A stretch of DNA of 64,000 nt from Cohnella sp. OV330 (GTDB lineage Bacteria; Bacillota; Bacilli; Paenibacillales; Paenibacillaceae). The stretch spans positions 917,200-981,199 of the forward strand of contig NZ_FOKE01000001.1 in the NCBI RefSeq assembly GCF_900112065.1. The letters are read 5' to 3'. The translations under genes and the position numbers were made by a program. Under the pieces are notes generated by a model. That model saw only the letters and a program-made list of their open reading frames with translations, was not told the DNA's origin and searched no databases. How positions within the stretch are numbered: position 1 is the first letter of the stretch; each line of letters begins with the position of its first letter. Positions 45,052-54,928 of this stretch are shown here, one piece after another.

Positions 45052-47373
45052 TTAAGCCGGTTCCTGCGAAGGATGAGCCCGAAGCACGATCGGCACGCCT
45101 GCTTCGCCGTCGACCGCCCACTTATTGCCTTCCGTACGCCGCGCATCGCAGGACCGCCCTTCAACCGAGAAACGTACGGGATGATCGCAACGGATGATGT
45201 AAGTCCCTCTCCGATCCGGCGTTAATATCGCCTCTTGGACCAGCCCGACATTCCACGCGATATCCACCGTGACGCCGCCTATCGCACGAAGTCCTCGGAC
45301 CTCGCCTTCCGGCCATGCGCTTGGAAGGGCGGGCAGCAGATGAATCGTCCCCCGATGACTCTGCAATAGCATTTCAGCGACGCCTGCCGTTCCGCCAAAA
45401 TTGCCGTCGATCTGAAACGGAGGATGATTGTCGAGCAAATTCGGCAGCGTAGAGTGAGATAAGAGCGCGGTTAAATTCGCATGCGCCTCCTCGGCATCCA
45501 GCAATCTGGCCCAGAAATTAACGATCCAGGCCCGGCTCCAGCCGGTATGTCCTCCGCCATTCGCCAGGCGGCGCTCCAGCGTTCGGCGCGCGGCCGCGGA
45601 TAGCTCTGGCGTCGTATCGGGCGTAATCTGGGTGCCCGGGTGCAAGGCGAACAGATGCGAGATATGACGATGCCCGAGCTCGACCTCCTCGTAATCCTCG
45701 AACCACTCTTGCAATTGGCCGTAGCGTCCGATGCGGGGCGGCGGAAGCTTGCCGATCGCATGCCGGAGCTCTCCAAGAAAGTCATCGTCCGATCCGAGCC
45801 GTTCTCCCGCCGCTATGCAAGCCTGGAACAGTTCATGCGCGATCTGGCTGTCCATGGACGGTCCGTAGCACAGGACGCCCGTCTCACCGCTCGGCAGCCG
45901 ATAGGTATTCTCGGGCGAGACGGACGGGCAGGTGACCCATTCTCCACCGGGAAGCTCGACCAGATAATCCAGCAGGAAGACGGCCGCCTCCTTCATCATT
46001 GGATAAGCGCGACTAAGAAATGCTGCATCTTCCCCATATCGATAGTGCTCCCAGAGATGAAGAGACAACCAGGCAAGGCCCAGCGGCCAGTAGGTCGACG
46101 ACGGCCAGAGATCCTGAGGCGCCGTGTCCGCCCATAGGTCCGTATTGTGATGAGCGGCGCTCCCGCGGCAGCCGTACATCTGCCGGGCTGTATGACGTCC
46201 GTTCGGAATCATCCGCTCGATCAGATCGAACAGAGGGAAGTGGCATTCGGACAGGTGGCAGCTCTCGGCTGGCCAATAATTCATTTGCGTATTAATATTG
46301 ATCGTGAACTTGCTGTCCCAGGCCGGAAGCATATCCTTGTTCCAGATGCCCTGCAGGTTCGCGGGCAGCGATCCGGGACGGCTCGAGGCGATCAGAAGAT
46401 ACCGTCCGTAATGAAAATATAAAGCCAAAAGTCCGGGATCGTCGATTCCGGCTCTGACGTTTTCGAGGCGTTTGGAGGTTTCCTCCGTCGCGTCATCCTT
46501 GCCCGGCGCGGCGCCGATCCGAAGCCTGGTCCGATCGTACAGACGGCGATAATCCGTTGTATGCGCTGCCCATAGTTCCGGGAATGGGATGGCTGCGACG
46601 CGTCTGGCTTGCCCGAGCGCCGCCGTATCGGGGTCGTTCTCGCGAAAATCGGTCGCCGCGGTCACGACCAACAGTACGGCGTCGGCATTCGAGACGACGA
46701 GATGCTCTCCGATCGTGCGCATGCTCCCTCCCTCCGGCTTGCATTCGAGTACGCCGCAATACCGGACGCCCCCGCCGCTGGTGCCGCTCATGACGATCGT
46801 GGTCCCGTCCCTCGCGCCGATCCCGTCCACGTAACGGAACCGCTCGCGTCCCATTCGGGCGGTAAACGATATTCGACCGGGAACGTCCGCCGTGAGCCGT
46901 ATGACGATCGCATGATCCGGATAGCTCGCAAAAACGGCCCGATCGAACCTCGTACCTCCCGCCGTATAGGATACGCGGACGACGGCATCCGATAAGTCGA
47001 GCCGCCGCTCATAACGCTCAATCTCCTCCGCGTGTTCGAAATGGAGGAACAGATCGCCGAGCGGGACATAATGGCGCTGGGTCTCGGGTATGGCGGTCAG
47101 GGCCATGGAAGCTAGACGCTCGGCCTCCCGCGGCTTGCCTTCGAAAATAAGCCTGCGGATTTCCGGCAAGTTCGATAAGGCATCCGGATTATGCCGATCC
47201 CTCGGACCGCCGTGCCATAAGGAATCTTCGTTCAACTGTATGCGTTCCTCGCGAGGACCGCCGAAGATCATCGCCCCCAAGCGCCCATTGCCGACCGGCA
47301 ACGCCTCGTCCCATTGACCGGCAGGCGATCGATAGAACAGCGCGTGCTCACGATCGTCCATGTTCTCTTCCAT
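45052..47373 (-). CDS. Glycoside hydrolase family 95 (alpha-L-fucosidase/galactosidase type), copy 1
   Basis: A 773-residue inverting GH95 enzyme without signal peptide. The N-terminal sandwich begins [23 protein letters not shown]. In the helical barrel the catalytic set is visible: [12 protein letters not shown] near 361 (two Asn that hold the water), the acid Glu in [10 protein letters not shown] near 484, and Asp in [15 protein letters not shown] near 654. GH95 includes alpha-1,2-L-fucosidase and alpha-L-galactosidase; these cannot be told apart here. AAAGGAT lies 9 bp before the start. It follows the YesM/YesN genes by 33 bp, so it is co-expressed with its own sugar-sensing system. It has only family-level likeness to copy 2. 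Confidence 0.9.
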   Translation of the reverse strand: MEENMDDREHALFYRSPAGQWDEALPVGNGRLGAMIFGGPREERIQLNEDSLWHGGPRDRHNPDALSNLPEIRRLIFEGKPREAERLASMALTAIPETQRHYVPLGDLFLHFEHAEEIERYERRLDLSDAVVRVSYTAGGTRFDRAVFASYPDHAIVIRLTADVPGRISFTARMGRERFRYVDGIGARDGTTIVMSGTSGGGVRYCGVLECKPEGGSMRTIGEHLVVSNADAVLLVVTAATDFRENDPDTAALGQARRVAAIPFPELWAAHTTDYRRLYDRTRLRIGAAPGKDDATEETSKRLENVRAGIDDPGLLALYFHYGRYLLIASSRPGSLPANLQGIWNKDMLPAWDSKFTININTQMNYWPAESCHLSECHFPLFDLIERMIPNGRHTARQMYGCRGSAAHHNTDLWADTAPQDLWPSSTYWPLGLAWLSLHLWEHYRYGEDAAFLSRAYPMMKEAAVFLLDYLVELPGGEWVTCPSVSPENTYRLPSGETGVLCYGPSMDSQIAHELFQACIAAGERLGSDDDFLGELRHAIGKLPPPRIGRYGQLQEWFEDYEEVELGHRHISHLFALHPGTQITPDTTPELSAAARRTLERRLANGGGHTGWSRAWIVNFWARLLDAEEAHANLTALLSHSTLPNLLDNHPPFQIDGNFGGTAGVAEMLLQSHRGTIHLLPALPSAWPEGEVRGLRAIGGVTVDIAWNVGLVQEAILTPDRRGTYIIRCDHPVRFSVEGRSCDARRTEGNKWAVDGEAGVPIVLRAHPSQEPA

Positions 47374-47406
47374 TCGTTTTCATCCTTTCCGGTATGCGAT
47401 CCATGA

Positions 47407-48123
47407 TTATGGTTCTTCTTGCATTTCACGGTAGGCGCCCGGAGGCATTCCTGCGTATTTTTTGAATACCTTCGCAAAGTAGTGCTTGGTGTCGAATCCG
47501 ACCTGCCGGCTGATGGCTTCAACGGTAAGATGAGACTGCGATTTCAACAGCTTTTGCGCCTCCCGGATTCTGAGCGAATTCAAGTAATTGACGAACGTGT
47601 CTCCCGTCTCCTTCTTGAATAGGCTGCTGATATAATTCGGATGCAATCTCATCCGTTCCGCCAGATGATCCAGGGACAGATCGTTCATATAATTGACCTG
47701 CAGATAGGCCAATATCCGTTCGGCGTGACGGGTGTACTCCGGGTCGGAAGCGGTGGGGAGTTCCTCCAAGACACGGCTTAGCAAGACCGCGATCTCATCC
47801 CGATCCAGCGGTTTAAGCAAGTAATCCACGACTCCCGAACGGAGCGCCTGGCGGACGTATTCGAAGTCGTCGTAGCCGGTCAGAATAATGAATCGATCGC
47901 ATAACCCCTCTCGTCTCGCTTCCTGGATCAATTCAAATCCGTTCATCTCCGGCATGTTGATATCCGTTATCGTGACATCGGGCATAAAGCGCTTCATATT
48001 CTCCAAGGCTTCCGGGGAATTAAAGGCCGAACAAATATCCGAACCTGCCGGTGCGACCTCTTCGACGATTTTAACTAACCCTTTCAGAATCAAAGGCTCG
48101 TCGTCTACGATCAAGATCTTCAA
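47407..48123 (-). CDS. Short AraC-type response regulator, YesN family
   Basis: A 238-residue response regulator. The receiver (1-120) has VDDE at residues 7-10, the phosphorylated Asp54 in ITDINMP and Lys in LLKPLD. The AraC DNA-binding domain follows almost directly (about 130-235; LSLDHLAERMRLHPNYISSLFKKETG, VEAISRQVGFDTKHYFAKVFKKYAG). The long middle region of the other YesN-like protein in this window is absent. The start overlaps the 3' end of the kinase gene by 53 bp, so translation of the two is linked. It probably regulates the importer and GH95 genes around it. Confidence 0.92.
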   Translation of the reverse strand: MKILIVDDEPLILKGLVKIVEEVAPAGSDICSAFNSPEALENMKRFMPDVTITDINMPEMNGFELIQEARREGLCDRFIILTGYDDFEYVRQALRSGVVDYLLKPLDRDEIAVLLSRVLEELPTASDPEYTRHAERILAYLQVNYMNDLSLDHLAERMRLHPNYISSLFKKETGDTFVNYLNSLRIREAQKLLKSQSHLTVEAISRQVGFDTKHYFAKVFKKYAGMPPGAYREMQEEP

Positions 48124-49852
48124 CGTCCGCCACCTTCCTTTTCACGATGATAATGCGCAAGCAGGCTCCTTTGCCCGACTCGCTGAGGATTTCCAGTCGG
48201 GATTCTCCTCCGAAGAAGCTTTTGACTCGTTCGTTGACGTTTTTCAAACCTACGCCGACCCGCTCCTCTGCCTTTCTAGGCTCGTCGTGCCTGGACAGCC
48301 GTTCGCGAAGCGCGAAAAGCTTCTCCGGCGTAATCCCGTTGCCGTTGTCGGTAACGTCGATCGTAATCTCGCTTTCCGTTTCCGTCGCCTGCAGCGAGAT
48401 ATGGACGGGTCGAAGGACGGCGGAAGCTCCGTGCACGATCGCATTTTCGATAAGCGGCTGCAAAAGGAATCGCGGACAAGCCAGCCGTTCGGCATCCAGC
48501 GCAACTTGAATTTCAAAAGTCAGCCTGCTTTGGAGCCTCATTTTGTGGATGTTCATATAAAAGGAAACCATCTCGATTTCCTTCGCAAGAACCGTTTCTT
48601 CCCGCGCGGACGACAAGCTGTACCGCATCAGTTTCCCGAACCAGAAGGAAATATCGGCGACTTCCTTGTCGTCGTTAGCCTCGGCGACCATGCGGATCGT
48701 CTCGAGCGTGTTATAGAGGAAATGAGGCTTGATCTGCGCTTGCAGTACCTGGTATGCCGCTTCTTTGTTGCGCATTTCAGCTCGGTGAACGTTGTTGACG
48801 AGCTCGTACATTCGCCGGACCATCGCGTTATAGGTGACGATCAGGAAGCCGATTTCATCCTTTTCGAACTTGCCGTTTTTGATCGTCAGCTGCCTAAGGT
48901 TATTGTCGTTCAGCGTACGCATATGCCGGGCCAACCGAAGAATCCGTTTGGTAATCGTCGAAGCCAGCAGGTAATAGGCGATGGATAAAGCGAGCAACAG
49001 CAGCACGATCATCGTCACCAAAACGTTTTCCTTCTTCTTCACGGAACGGAATACGTCTCCCACCTGACCGGTGACGATGACGCGAACGTCCAGCGGCTCG
49101 AGCTTCAGCTGATTGACGATCGTTTGCCGGTTGATAAAAAATTTCCTGTCATCCGCTTGCAGAAGACGCAATGTCTTCTTGTCCAACGCCGGCGCTTCAT
49201 TCGTCAACGGATCGCCCTGTCCGGACAACAGCAACGCTCTCCAACTTCCTTCCACACCCGCGGCCGCATAGAAGTTATGGATTAAACTTTTGCGTACCCG
49301 AATTTCAAGAAGGCCGATTCGCTCCGTAATTTGCGTATTGTAAATGTACTGGTAATAGATCAGGTCCGGATCCGACGCCGCGGGATCGGCGCGCAGCCAT
49401 TTCCCCTGTCCGGCTTTCAGGGACGAGACGGTTTGTTCCGTTTGCGGATCCAGCATAGACCGGTCGCGAAACAGATTGGTGATGGGCAATACCCGATTCT
49501 TCATCTTATAAATGACGATGGATTCGATCTCCGGATTAGCGAACATCGATTGCGTGTTCAGCGGGAGAATATAGCGGGTCAGCGCGTAGATGCTGTCCGC
49601 GTCGGATTCGTATACGCCGTCCAGATAATCGGTCAAGTAAGGATTGTATTGCAGCACCCGGTGGACCGACTGAATTCGGACGAAATCCGTTTTCAGATTG
49701 GCGTAAGCCTGCTCCAGGATTTTCTGCCTGCTCTCCACGAATTGTTGCGTCAGGTTGCCGTAGATTTGCGTGTAATAGTGATAACCGAATGCCAGAACAG
49801 GGATAAAGATCATAATCACGTAACCAAGCACGATTTTGCGCATGATGCTCAA
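48071..49852 (-). CDS. Sensor histidine kinase, YesM family (second copy)
   Basis: A 593-residue membrane kinase. One membrane segment is at the N-terminus (IVLGYVIMIFIPVLAFGYHYY) and one near residue 280-300 (VLVTMIVLLLLALSIAYYLL), with an extracellular sensor between. HAMP follows, then QAQIKPHFLYNTLETIRM with the phosphoacceptor His near 385, and the HATPase domain (PLIENAIVHGAS, DNGNGI). An ATG at 49882 lacks a ribosome site. GGAGGG at about 49866-49871 favours a TTG start at 49852; an ATG at 49843 is also possible. The C-terminal residues lie in the overlap with the regulator gene. It would sense the sugar imported by the adjacent Lpl-type system. Confidence 0.9.
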   Translation of the reverse strand: MSIMRKIVLGYVIMIFIPVLAFGYHYYTQIYGNLTQQFVESRQKILEQAYANLKTDFVRIQSVHRVLQYNPYLTDYLDGVYESDADSIYALTRYILPLNTQSMFANPEIESIVIYKMKNRVLPITNLFRDRSMLDPQTEQTVSSLKAGQGKWLRADPAASDPDLIYYQYIYNTQITERIGLLEIRVRKSLIHNFYAAAGVEGSWRALLLSGQGDPLTNEAPALDKKTLRLLQADDRKFFINRQTIVNQLKLEPLDVRVIVTGQVGDVFRSVKKKENVLVTMIVLLLLALSIAYYLLASTITKRILRLARHMRTLNDNNLRQLTIKNGKFEKDEIGFLIVTYNAMVRRMYELVNNVHRAEMRNKEAAYQVLQAQIKPHFLYNTLETIRMVAEANDDKEVADISFWFGKLMRYSLSSAREETVLAKEIEMVSFYMNIHKMRLQSRLTFEIQVALDAERLACPRFLLQPLIENAIVHGASAVLRPVHISLQATETESEITIDVTDNGNGITPEKLFALRERLSRHDEPRKAEERVGVGLKNVNERVKSFFGGESRLEILSESGKGACLRIIIVKRKVADVEDLDRRRRAFDSERVS

Positions 49853-49960
49853 GACGGCGTTTCCCTCCGATGCGGAATCCATATATCGTTAACGTATCAT
49901 GTACTAAAGAACTCCGATAGAGGCGCATCCCTTCCAGATTTGCACTTCCGCAAACCCCGG

Positions 49961-52288
49961 TTAACGTGAGAACGGATCAAATTGAAACGATTCGCCAGCC
50001 TTCACGGTGTATCGGATCGATCGCTTCCTATAGCGCAGCGTACAAGGCATTCCGCAAAGGGAACGAATCTCGACGCCGATTAAGCTTCCTTCCGCCCAAG
50101 TCATGCCGACTTCGAATCCCCCTCTGGCGCGAAAGCCCGAGACGGAGCCTTCCGGCCATGTTTCCGGCAAGGCAGGAAGCAATTCGATTTCGTATTCGGC
50201 TTTTCCGTTTCGATAGCGGGATCGGCTTTGCAGCAGCATTTCCGCGATGCCCGCGGTTCCGCCGAAATTGGCGTCGATCTGCATCGGAAACGGCTCATGC
50301 TGATTGAGCAGATTCGGATTGGTCGATCCCGCCAAGAGATCGACGAGCCGCTTGCGCGCGCTCTCCCCGTCTCGCAATCTGGCGTGCAGCGCTATCCGCC
50401 AAGCAGCCGGCCAAGCCAGGATTCGGTCCTTGCTCCGATGGCGAAGCTCGAGGCTTTTGCGCGCCCCCTCGAACGTTTCGGGCGTATCCTCGGATATCTG
50501 ATTTCCGGGATATAAGCCGTAAAGGTGAGAAACGTGGCCGTTCGAATCTTCCGGTCGATCCCAATCCTCCGGCCATTCCTGCAATTGGCCGAATCTTCCG
50601 ATTTGCATGGGGGGGATCCGGTCCAGAACCTTTCGGATTTCGTGTTCGAACGCCGAATTTTCGCCCAGCAGCTCGCTTGCGATCAAACAACGTTCGAGCA
50701 AGTCTCGGATCAACTGCACGTCCATCGTGGACGAGATCGTGAGATGCCTTCTTCGATCGCGGCCGTCCCGATACGCGTTCTCCGGCGAATAGGAAGGATT
50801 GGTAATCAGCAGACCGGCGAATTTGACGCCTTCGGGAGCCTCCACCAGGAAGTCCATCACGAATCGGGCGGCTTCTTTCATGGCAGGGTAGGCCCGTACC
50901 CTTAGAAAGTCAAGGTCGGGATTGTATTCGAAGTGATCCCATAAGTGCTGGACCAACCATACCCCGCCCATCGGCCATATTCCGGCATGGATGTCGACCG
51001 GGGCCGCGGCGCGCCATAAATCGGTATTGTGGTGGACGACGAAGCCCTTCGCGCCGTAATAGAGTTCTGCCGTGCGCGCGCCGGTGACGCGAAGATCGTC
51101 GATCAGATCGAACAGCGGCAGGTGGCATTCCGGCAAGTTTCCGACCTCCGCCGGCCAGTAATTCATCTGGACGTTGATGTTGGTCGTCCATTTGCTTCCC
51201 CATTCCGGCCATTCTTCTTCATTCCATATGCCTTGCAAGTTGGAAGGCTGATCGCCCGGTCTGGAAGACGCAATGAGCAAATACCGGCCGAACTGAAAAT
51301 ATAACGCGGCGAGCGACGGGTCCTCCGTCTCCCGAATGTCGAGTACGCGCTTATCCGTCGGACGCCGCTTGCCGCCAGTTCGCTCGTCCGTCCCGGCTCC
51401 CCCCAGCCTTATCGAGACTCGTTCATACAAGGCTTTATGGTCTTCGACGTGTTCGTCCAGCAACTCGCGATAAGGTCGTTCGGAGACGCGCGCCATATAC
51501 CGATTGTTCAATTCCGAAGGATCGCCCCCCATGTCCCGATAGTTCAAGAAGCTTGTCGCTCCGGAAAAAACGAGGGTTACGGCACTCGCTTCCGCTATGC
51601 GCAGGACGCCGTCGCCGGCCGCGCACGAGCCGCCTTCGCAAAAAGCCGTGAGCCTCCCTTCGAATCGGAGTCCCGGACCTTCCCAAGAGCCGCTCCAATT
51701 TCTTGGACCCTTGCGCGTCCCGGTCCGTCCAGTCAGCCGAATCGCACGGCTGCCGTCCGATTGAACGGACGCATCGGGGTGGACGCTGGACAAAGACGCG
51801 TCTACGGCGATACTGCCCCGCTCGCCGCACGAAAGCCGAATCACCAGGCAGCCGGTCGGGCGGGAACAGAAGATTTCGCGCGTGTATTCGCATCCGTGGG
51901 CTTCATAGGATACGGTCGCCACCGCCCGCCGCAGATCCAATTCACGCCGATATCGCGTAACCTCGCGATGCCCGGGGAACGCCAGATTCAGTTCGCAAAA
52001 AGGAAGGTAGGCTTGCAGATGGATCGGCTCGCCCATCATGCGGTCCAGAAACAGCCGCTCCGCCTCCTCGATCCGATCATTGAAAATCAGGCTCCGGACT
52101 TCTTGCAAATATTGCCCCGCGTCCGGCCGGTTATAATCGTGCGGCGCCCCCGACCACAACGTCTCCTCGTTGATCTGGATTCTTTCCGTTTCCGCTGCTC
52201 CGAACACCATTGCTCCCAGCCGTCCGTTGCCAATCGGAAGAGCCTCTTTCCATGCGGTACCGGGCGAATCATACTCCAGCTTCATCAT
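49961..52288 (-). CDS. Glycoside hydrolase family 95 (alpha-L-fucosidase/galactosidase type), copy 2
   Basis: A 775-residue GH95 enzyme, cytoplasmic. It begins [25 protein letters not shown]. Catalytic features are [12 protein letters not shown] near 373, Glu in NPSYSPENAY near 501 and Asp in IDANFGGTAGIAEML near 671. Starts at 52312, 52288 and 52285 are all possible; family alignment favours the last two. It is preceded by the solute-binding gene and its terminator. Having two divergent GH95 enzymes in one cluster suggests two related bonds, for example L-fucose and L-galactose, which both occur in pectin and xyloglucan side chains. That last point is inference. Confidence 0.9.
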   Translation of the reverse strand: MMKLEYDSPGTAWKEALPIGNGRLGAMVFGAAETERIQINEETLWSGAPHDYNRPDAGQYLQEVRSLIFNDRIEEAERLFLDRMMGEPIHLQAYLPFCELNLAFPGHREVTRYRRELDLRRAVATVSYEAHGCEYTREIFCSRPTGCLVIRLSCGERGSIAVDASLSSVHPDASVQSDGSRAIRLTGRTGTRKGPRNWSGSWEGPGLRFEGRLTAFCEGGSCAAGDGVLRIAEASAVTLVFSGATSFLNYRDMGGDPSELNNRYMARVSERPYRELLDEHVEDHKALYERVSIRLGGAGTDERTGGKRRPTDKRVLDIRETEDPSLAALYFQFGRYLLIASSRPGDQPSNLQGIWNEEEWPEWGSKWTTNINVQMNYWPAEVGNLPECHLPLFDLIDDLRVTGARTAELYYGAKGFVVHHNTDLWRAAAPVDIHAGIWPMGGVWLVQHLWDHFEYNPDLDFLRVRAYPAMKEAARFVMDFLVEAPEGVKFAGLLITNPSYSPENAYRDGRDRRRHLTISSTMDVQLIRDLLERCLIASELLGENSAFEHEIRKVLDRIPPMQIGRFGQLQEWPEDWDRPEDSNGHVSHLYGLYPGNQISEDTPETFEGARKSLELRHRSKDRILAWPAAWRIALHARLRDGESARKRLVDLLAGSTNPNLLNQHEPFPMQIDANFGGTAGIAEMLLQSRSRYRNGKAEYEIELLPALPETWPEGSVSGFRARGGFEVGMTWAEGSLIGVEIRSLCGMPCTLRYRKRSIRYTVKAGESFQFDPFSR

Positions 52289-52341
52289 TTTCCCGCCTTT
52301 CCGTTCTCCCATTTGCCTTCACCTGCAATATAGCGTGAAAA

Positions 52342-52374
52342 GTCCGTCAGGAACGCGCAGCGCTCCTAACGGAC
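52342..52374 (-). terminator. Terminator after the second solute-binding protein gene
   Basis: On the minus strand GTCCGTTAGGA and TCCTGACGGAC form an 11-bp stem with one mismatch, then CTTTTC follows. It lies 7 bp beyond the stop codon. The same layout (binding-protein gene then hairpin) is seen in the first cluster. Confidence 0.75.
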
Positions 52375-52380
52375 CCAGTC

Positions 52381-53970
52381 TTATTTTTTAAACAAATCCT
52401 TCTTCTTCTGATAGGTTTGGTTAGCCCAATCCACCAAGCGATCCAGACCGATCTTCTCGGCGTTCTTCACCATGCTCTCGTAGTTTGCCACGGCTTCTTC
52501 CTCCGACTTCGCCAAGTAGATTCTAACCTTCTCGTTTTTAATCATCTCGTCGATCTTCGTTTTGATCGTCTTCTCTTCCGAATCCGGCTGCAGCTGGATT
52601 AAGCCTAGCTCCGGTTTATACACTACGAACGCCTTTCTCTCCATCAAGGCTTTCGTCTTTTGCGTCCCGGGCACATAGCTCAGCATCCCTTCCGTGACGC
52701 CGTCGTTGTACAGGTACCACCACTTGATTCCGTTGCTGTTGACGAAATCGGAGTCGGACGGATCGTATTTCAAGTCCGGATGGCCTTCCGCGTTCCACGT
52801 CCAATGCTCGCCCTCGACGCCGAACATCGTTAACTTTTTGCCCTCGTCGCTCGCCAGGTATTGAAGGAATTTAATCGATGCTTCGGGGTCTTTATTGTTC
52901 TTGGTGATAAAGGTGCCCGCGAAGCCCAACCCCGAGCTGACGGCCTTCGTCTTGTCCGAGATCGCGCTCGGCAGCATCTTGAACGTGAACGATTGGCCGG
53001 CGTTCTTGACCTTGCTATTGTCCGAGTCTGCTATGCTGACCGTATGCATATGCGCGAATGCCTTCCCGCTGGTCGCGTATTGATCGTCGAGCTGGTCGTT
53101 CGTATAGGCGAAGTTCTCCGCCAGAACGTACCCTTCGCGATACAGACGGTTCATGAATTTAAAGAAGTCCAGCATTTCCGGCTGTCTAATCGCATAGTCT
53201 ACTTTTCCGTCCCGCTCGTACCAGCCGTCCAGAAGGCCCTCGACGCCGAATTGCTGCAGGAAGTATTGCTCGATCCAGTCCTTGTCCATAATCAGTGGAA
53301 TCATGTCCGGATATTTTTGTTTCACCATACCCAGAACCTTCAAGAAGTCATCGGTGGACGCGATCGGCGGGTTTCCGAGCTCCTGCAGAATTTCCTCGCG
53401 CACCGCGATGCCCGGGTTGCCGTCGCTGCCCAGCGCGTATTTATTTTTCGCCATTTCCTCCTGGGTCGCAAAAGAGTTGCGAACCGTGTAGAAATTGCCG
53501 TCGTCCATCGTATGGATCGCAACCCGTATCGGATCGATTTTGAAATCCGGCGCGTATTTCTCGATCAGCTCGTTCCAGGGATAAGACAGCTTCGAATCGG
53601 ACATCCGATCGATATTGGAATTCGTAAAGACCAGATCGGGGAGATCTCCGGAAGCGATCATGAGCGGAAGCTGCTTATCATCGGTAGCGACCGTCACTTT
53701 TAGCTTAACGCCCGTCTTTTCGGTAATTTTCTCGGCGACCGGCCCCTTCCATTCCTTCACCGGATACCAAGAGGCATCGATAAACAACGACAGCTCTTTT
53801 ACCTCGTTGTTTTTTGCGGACGGTTCGGAGGTTGTCATGGACGAGGCGGCGCTGCTGCTTGCGGTGGTCTGCTGATCGTTGTCGTTCGTGCCGCATGCGG
53901 TGACCAGCCCCATCGTCATCGTCGCGAGCAACGATAGGAGCAGCGTTTTCTTCCCCTTATTTCTCTTCAA
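52381..53970 (-). CDS. ABC-transporter sugar-binding lipoprotein, LplA type
   Basis: A 529-residue extracellular lipoprotein. The signal peptide ends in the lipobox VTAC with Cys26, followed by a Thr/Ser/Ala-rich linker. The family-1 binding-protein body includes VKLKVTVATDDKQLPLMIASGDLPDLVFT near residues 90-118. The start codon is TTG, with GGAGGG 6 bp upstream. It works with the LplC-type and LplB-type permeases encoded just upstream. No ATPase gene is present, so a shared one is presumed. It differs clearly from the first binding protein (no DUF3502-like end), which suggests a different oligosaccharide. Confidence 0.9.
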   Translation of the reverse strand: MKRNKGKKTLLLSLLATMTMGLVTACGTNDNDQQTTASSSAASSMTTSEPSAKNNEVKELSLFIDASWYPVKEWKGPVAEKITEKTGVKLKVTVATDDKQLPLMIASGDLPDLVFTNSNIDRMSDSKLSYPWNELIEKYAPDFKIDPIRVAIHTMDDGNFYTVRNSFATQEEMAKNKYALGSDGNPGIAVREEILQELGNPPIASTDDFLKVLGMVKQKYPDMIPLIMDKDWIEQYFLQQFGVEGLLDGWYERDGKVDYAIRQPEMLDFFKFMNRLYREGYVLAENFAYTNDQLDDQYATSGKAFAHMHTVSIADSDNSKVKNAGQSFTFKMLPSAISDKTKAVSSGLGFAGTFITKNNKDPEASIKFLQYLASDEGKKLTMFGVEGEHWTWNAEGHPDLKYDPSDSDFVNSNGIKWWYLYNDGVTEGMLSYVPGTQKTKALMERKAFVVYKPELGLIQLQPDSEEKTIKTKIDEMIKNEKVRIYLAKSEEEAVANYESMVKNAEKIGLDRLVDWANQTYQKKKDLFKK

Positions 53971-54031
53971 TCGAATCCCTCCAAAAAGTGTTGTTTATAT
54001 TAAAGCTAACGCTCTAATATCATGCCGTTCA

Positions 54032-54913
54032 TCAGCCCTTTACGGACCCTAGCATAATGCCTTGAATAAAAAACCGTTGAAGGAACGGATAGACGCATAC
54101 GATAGGCGCGATGGATATGACCATGGCGGCTACCTGAAGCGAGTAGCTGGTAACGCCGGCGGAGGAACTGTTCGCGACGGCTATGGCGTCCATGGGCGCA
54201 TTGCTTTTGTTGATCACCTCCATCATCCGGAAGGCGAGCGTCCGCAAGCTCTCCGACTGCACGAAATAAGCGGAATCCAGCCATGCGTTCCATTGACCGA
54301 CCCCCATGAAAAGCGACATCGTGGCGACCAGCGGCATAGAGACGGGAAGGATGATCCGGTAGAAGATGACCAACTCGCTAGCGCCGTCCATATGCGCCGA
54401 TTCTTTTAATTCTGCCGGTATCTCCTGGAAGAACGAAATGGCGATCAACAGAAAGAACGTGCTCAGCATGGAAGGAATGACATACACGCCGAACGTATTC
54501 AGCAATCCGACGGAGCGCAGAACCACATAGTAAGGAATCAAACCGCCGGAAAAATACATCGCGAATATGATGATCGTGAAGTAGCTTTTTCGGAAGAGAA
54601 GATCGCGGTGCGACAGCCCGTACGCGACCAGACAGGTGAATAAGACGCCTAAAGCGGCACCGGTAAGCGTTCTCACGATTGTAACGACAAACGCGCGATA
54701 CCACTTGGGGTCATCCAGAAACTGCGCGTAGTTTTCTAACGAGAACGCCCGAGGCCATAGGTAAACGCCTCCAAGAAGCGAGTCGGTTCCTTTATTAAAG
54801 GAAAGAATCAGGACATAATAGAATGGATATAGCATGGATAGCGTCAGAATGGCCAGGATGACATATACCAAAGAATCCATGATAAGGTCTTTTCGTTTCT
54901 GGCTGAGCGGCAT
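54032..54913 (-). CDS. Carbohydrate ABC-transporter permease, LplC/YtcP type (second set)
   Basis: A 293-residue CUT1 permease with six membrane segments. The EAA loop is ESAHMDGASELVIFYRIILPVSMP (about 192-215) and the C-terminus FLQRFFIQGIMLGSVKG is typical. AAAGGGG precedes the ATG. It lies 15 bp after the partner permease gene and 61 bp before the binding-protein gene. Confidence 0.92.
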   Translation of the reverse strand: MPLSQKRKDLIMDSLVYVILAILTLSMLYPFYYVLILSFNKGTDSLLGGVYLWPRAFSLENYAQFLDDPKWYRAFVVTIVRTLTGAALGVLFTCLVAYGLSHRDLLFRKSYFTIIIFAMYFSGGLIPYYVVLRSVGLLNTFGVYVIPSMLSTFFLLIAISFFQEIPAELKESAHMDGASELVIFYRIILPVSMPLVATMSLFMGVGQWNAWLDSAYFVQSESLRTLAFRMMEVINKSNAPMDAIAVANSSSAGVTSYSLQVAAMVISIAPIVCVYPFLQRFFIQGIMLGSVKG

Positions 54914-54928
54914 GTCCGTTCCCCTTTC

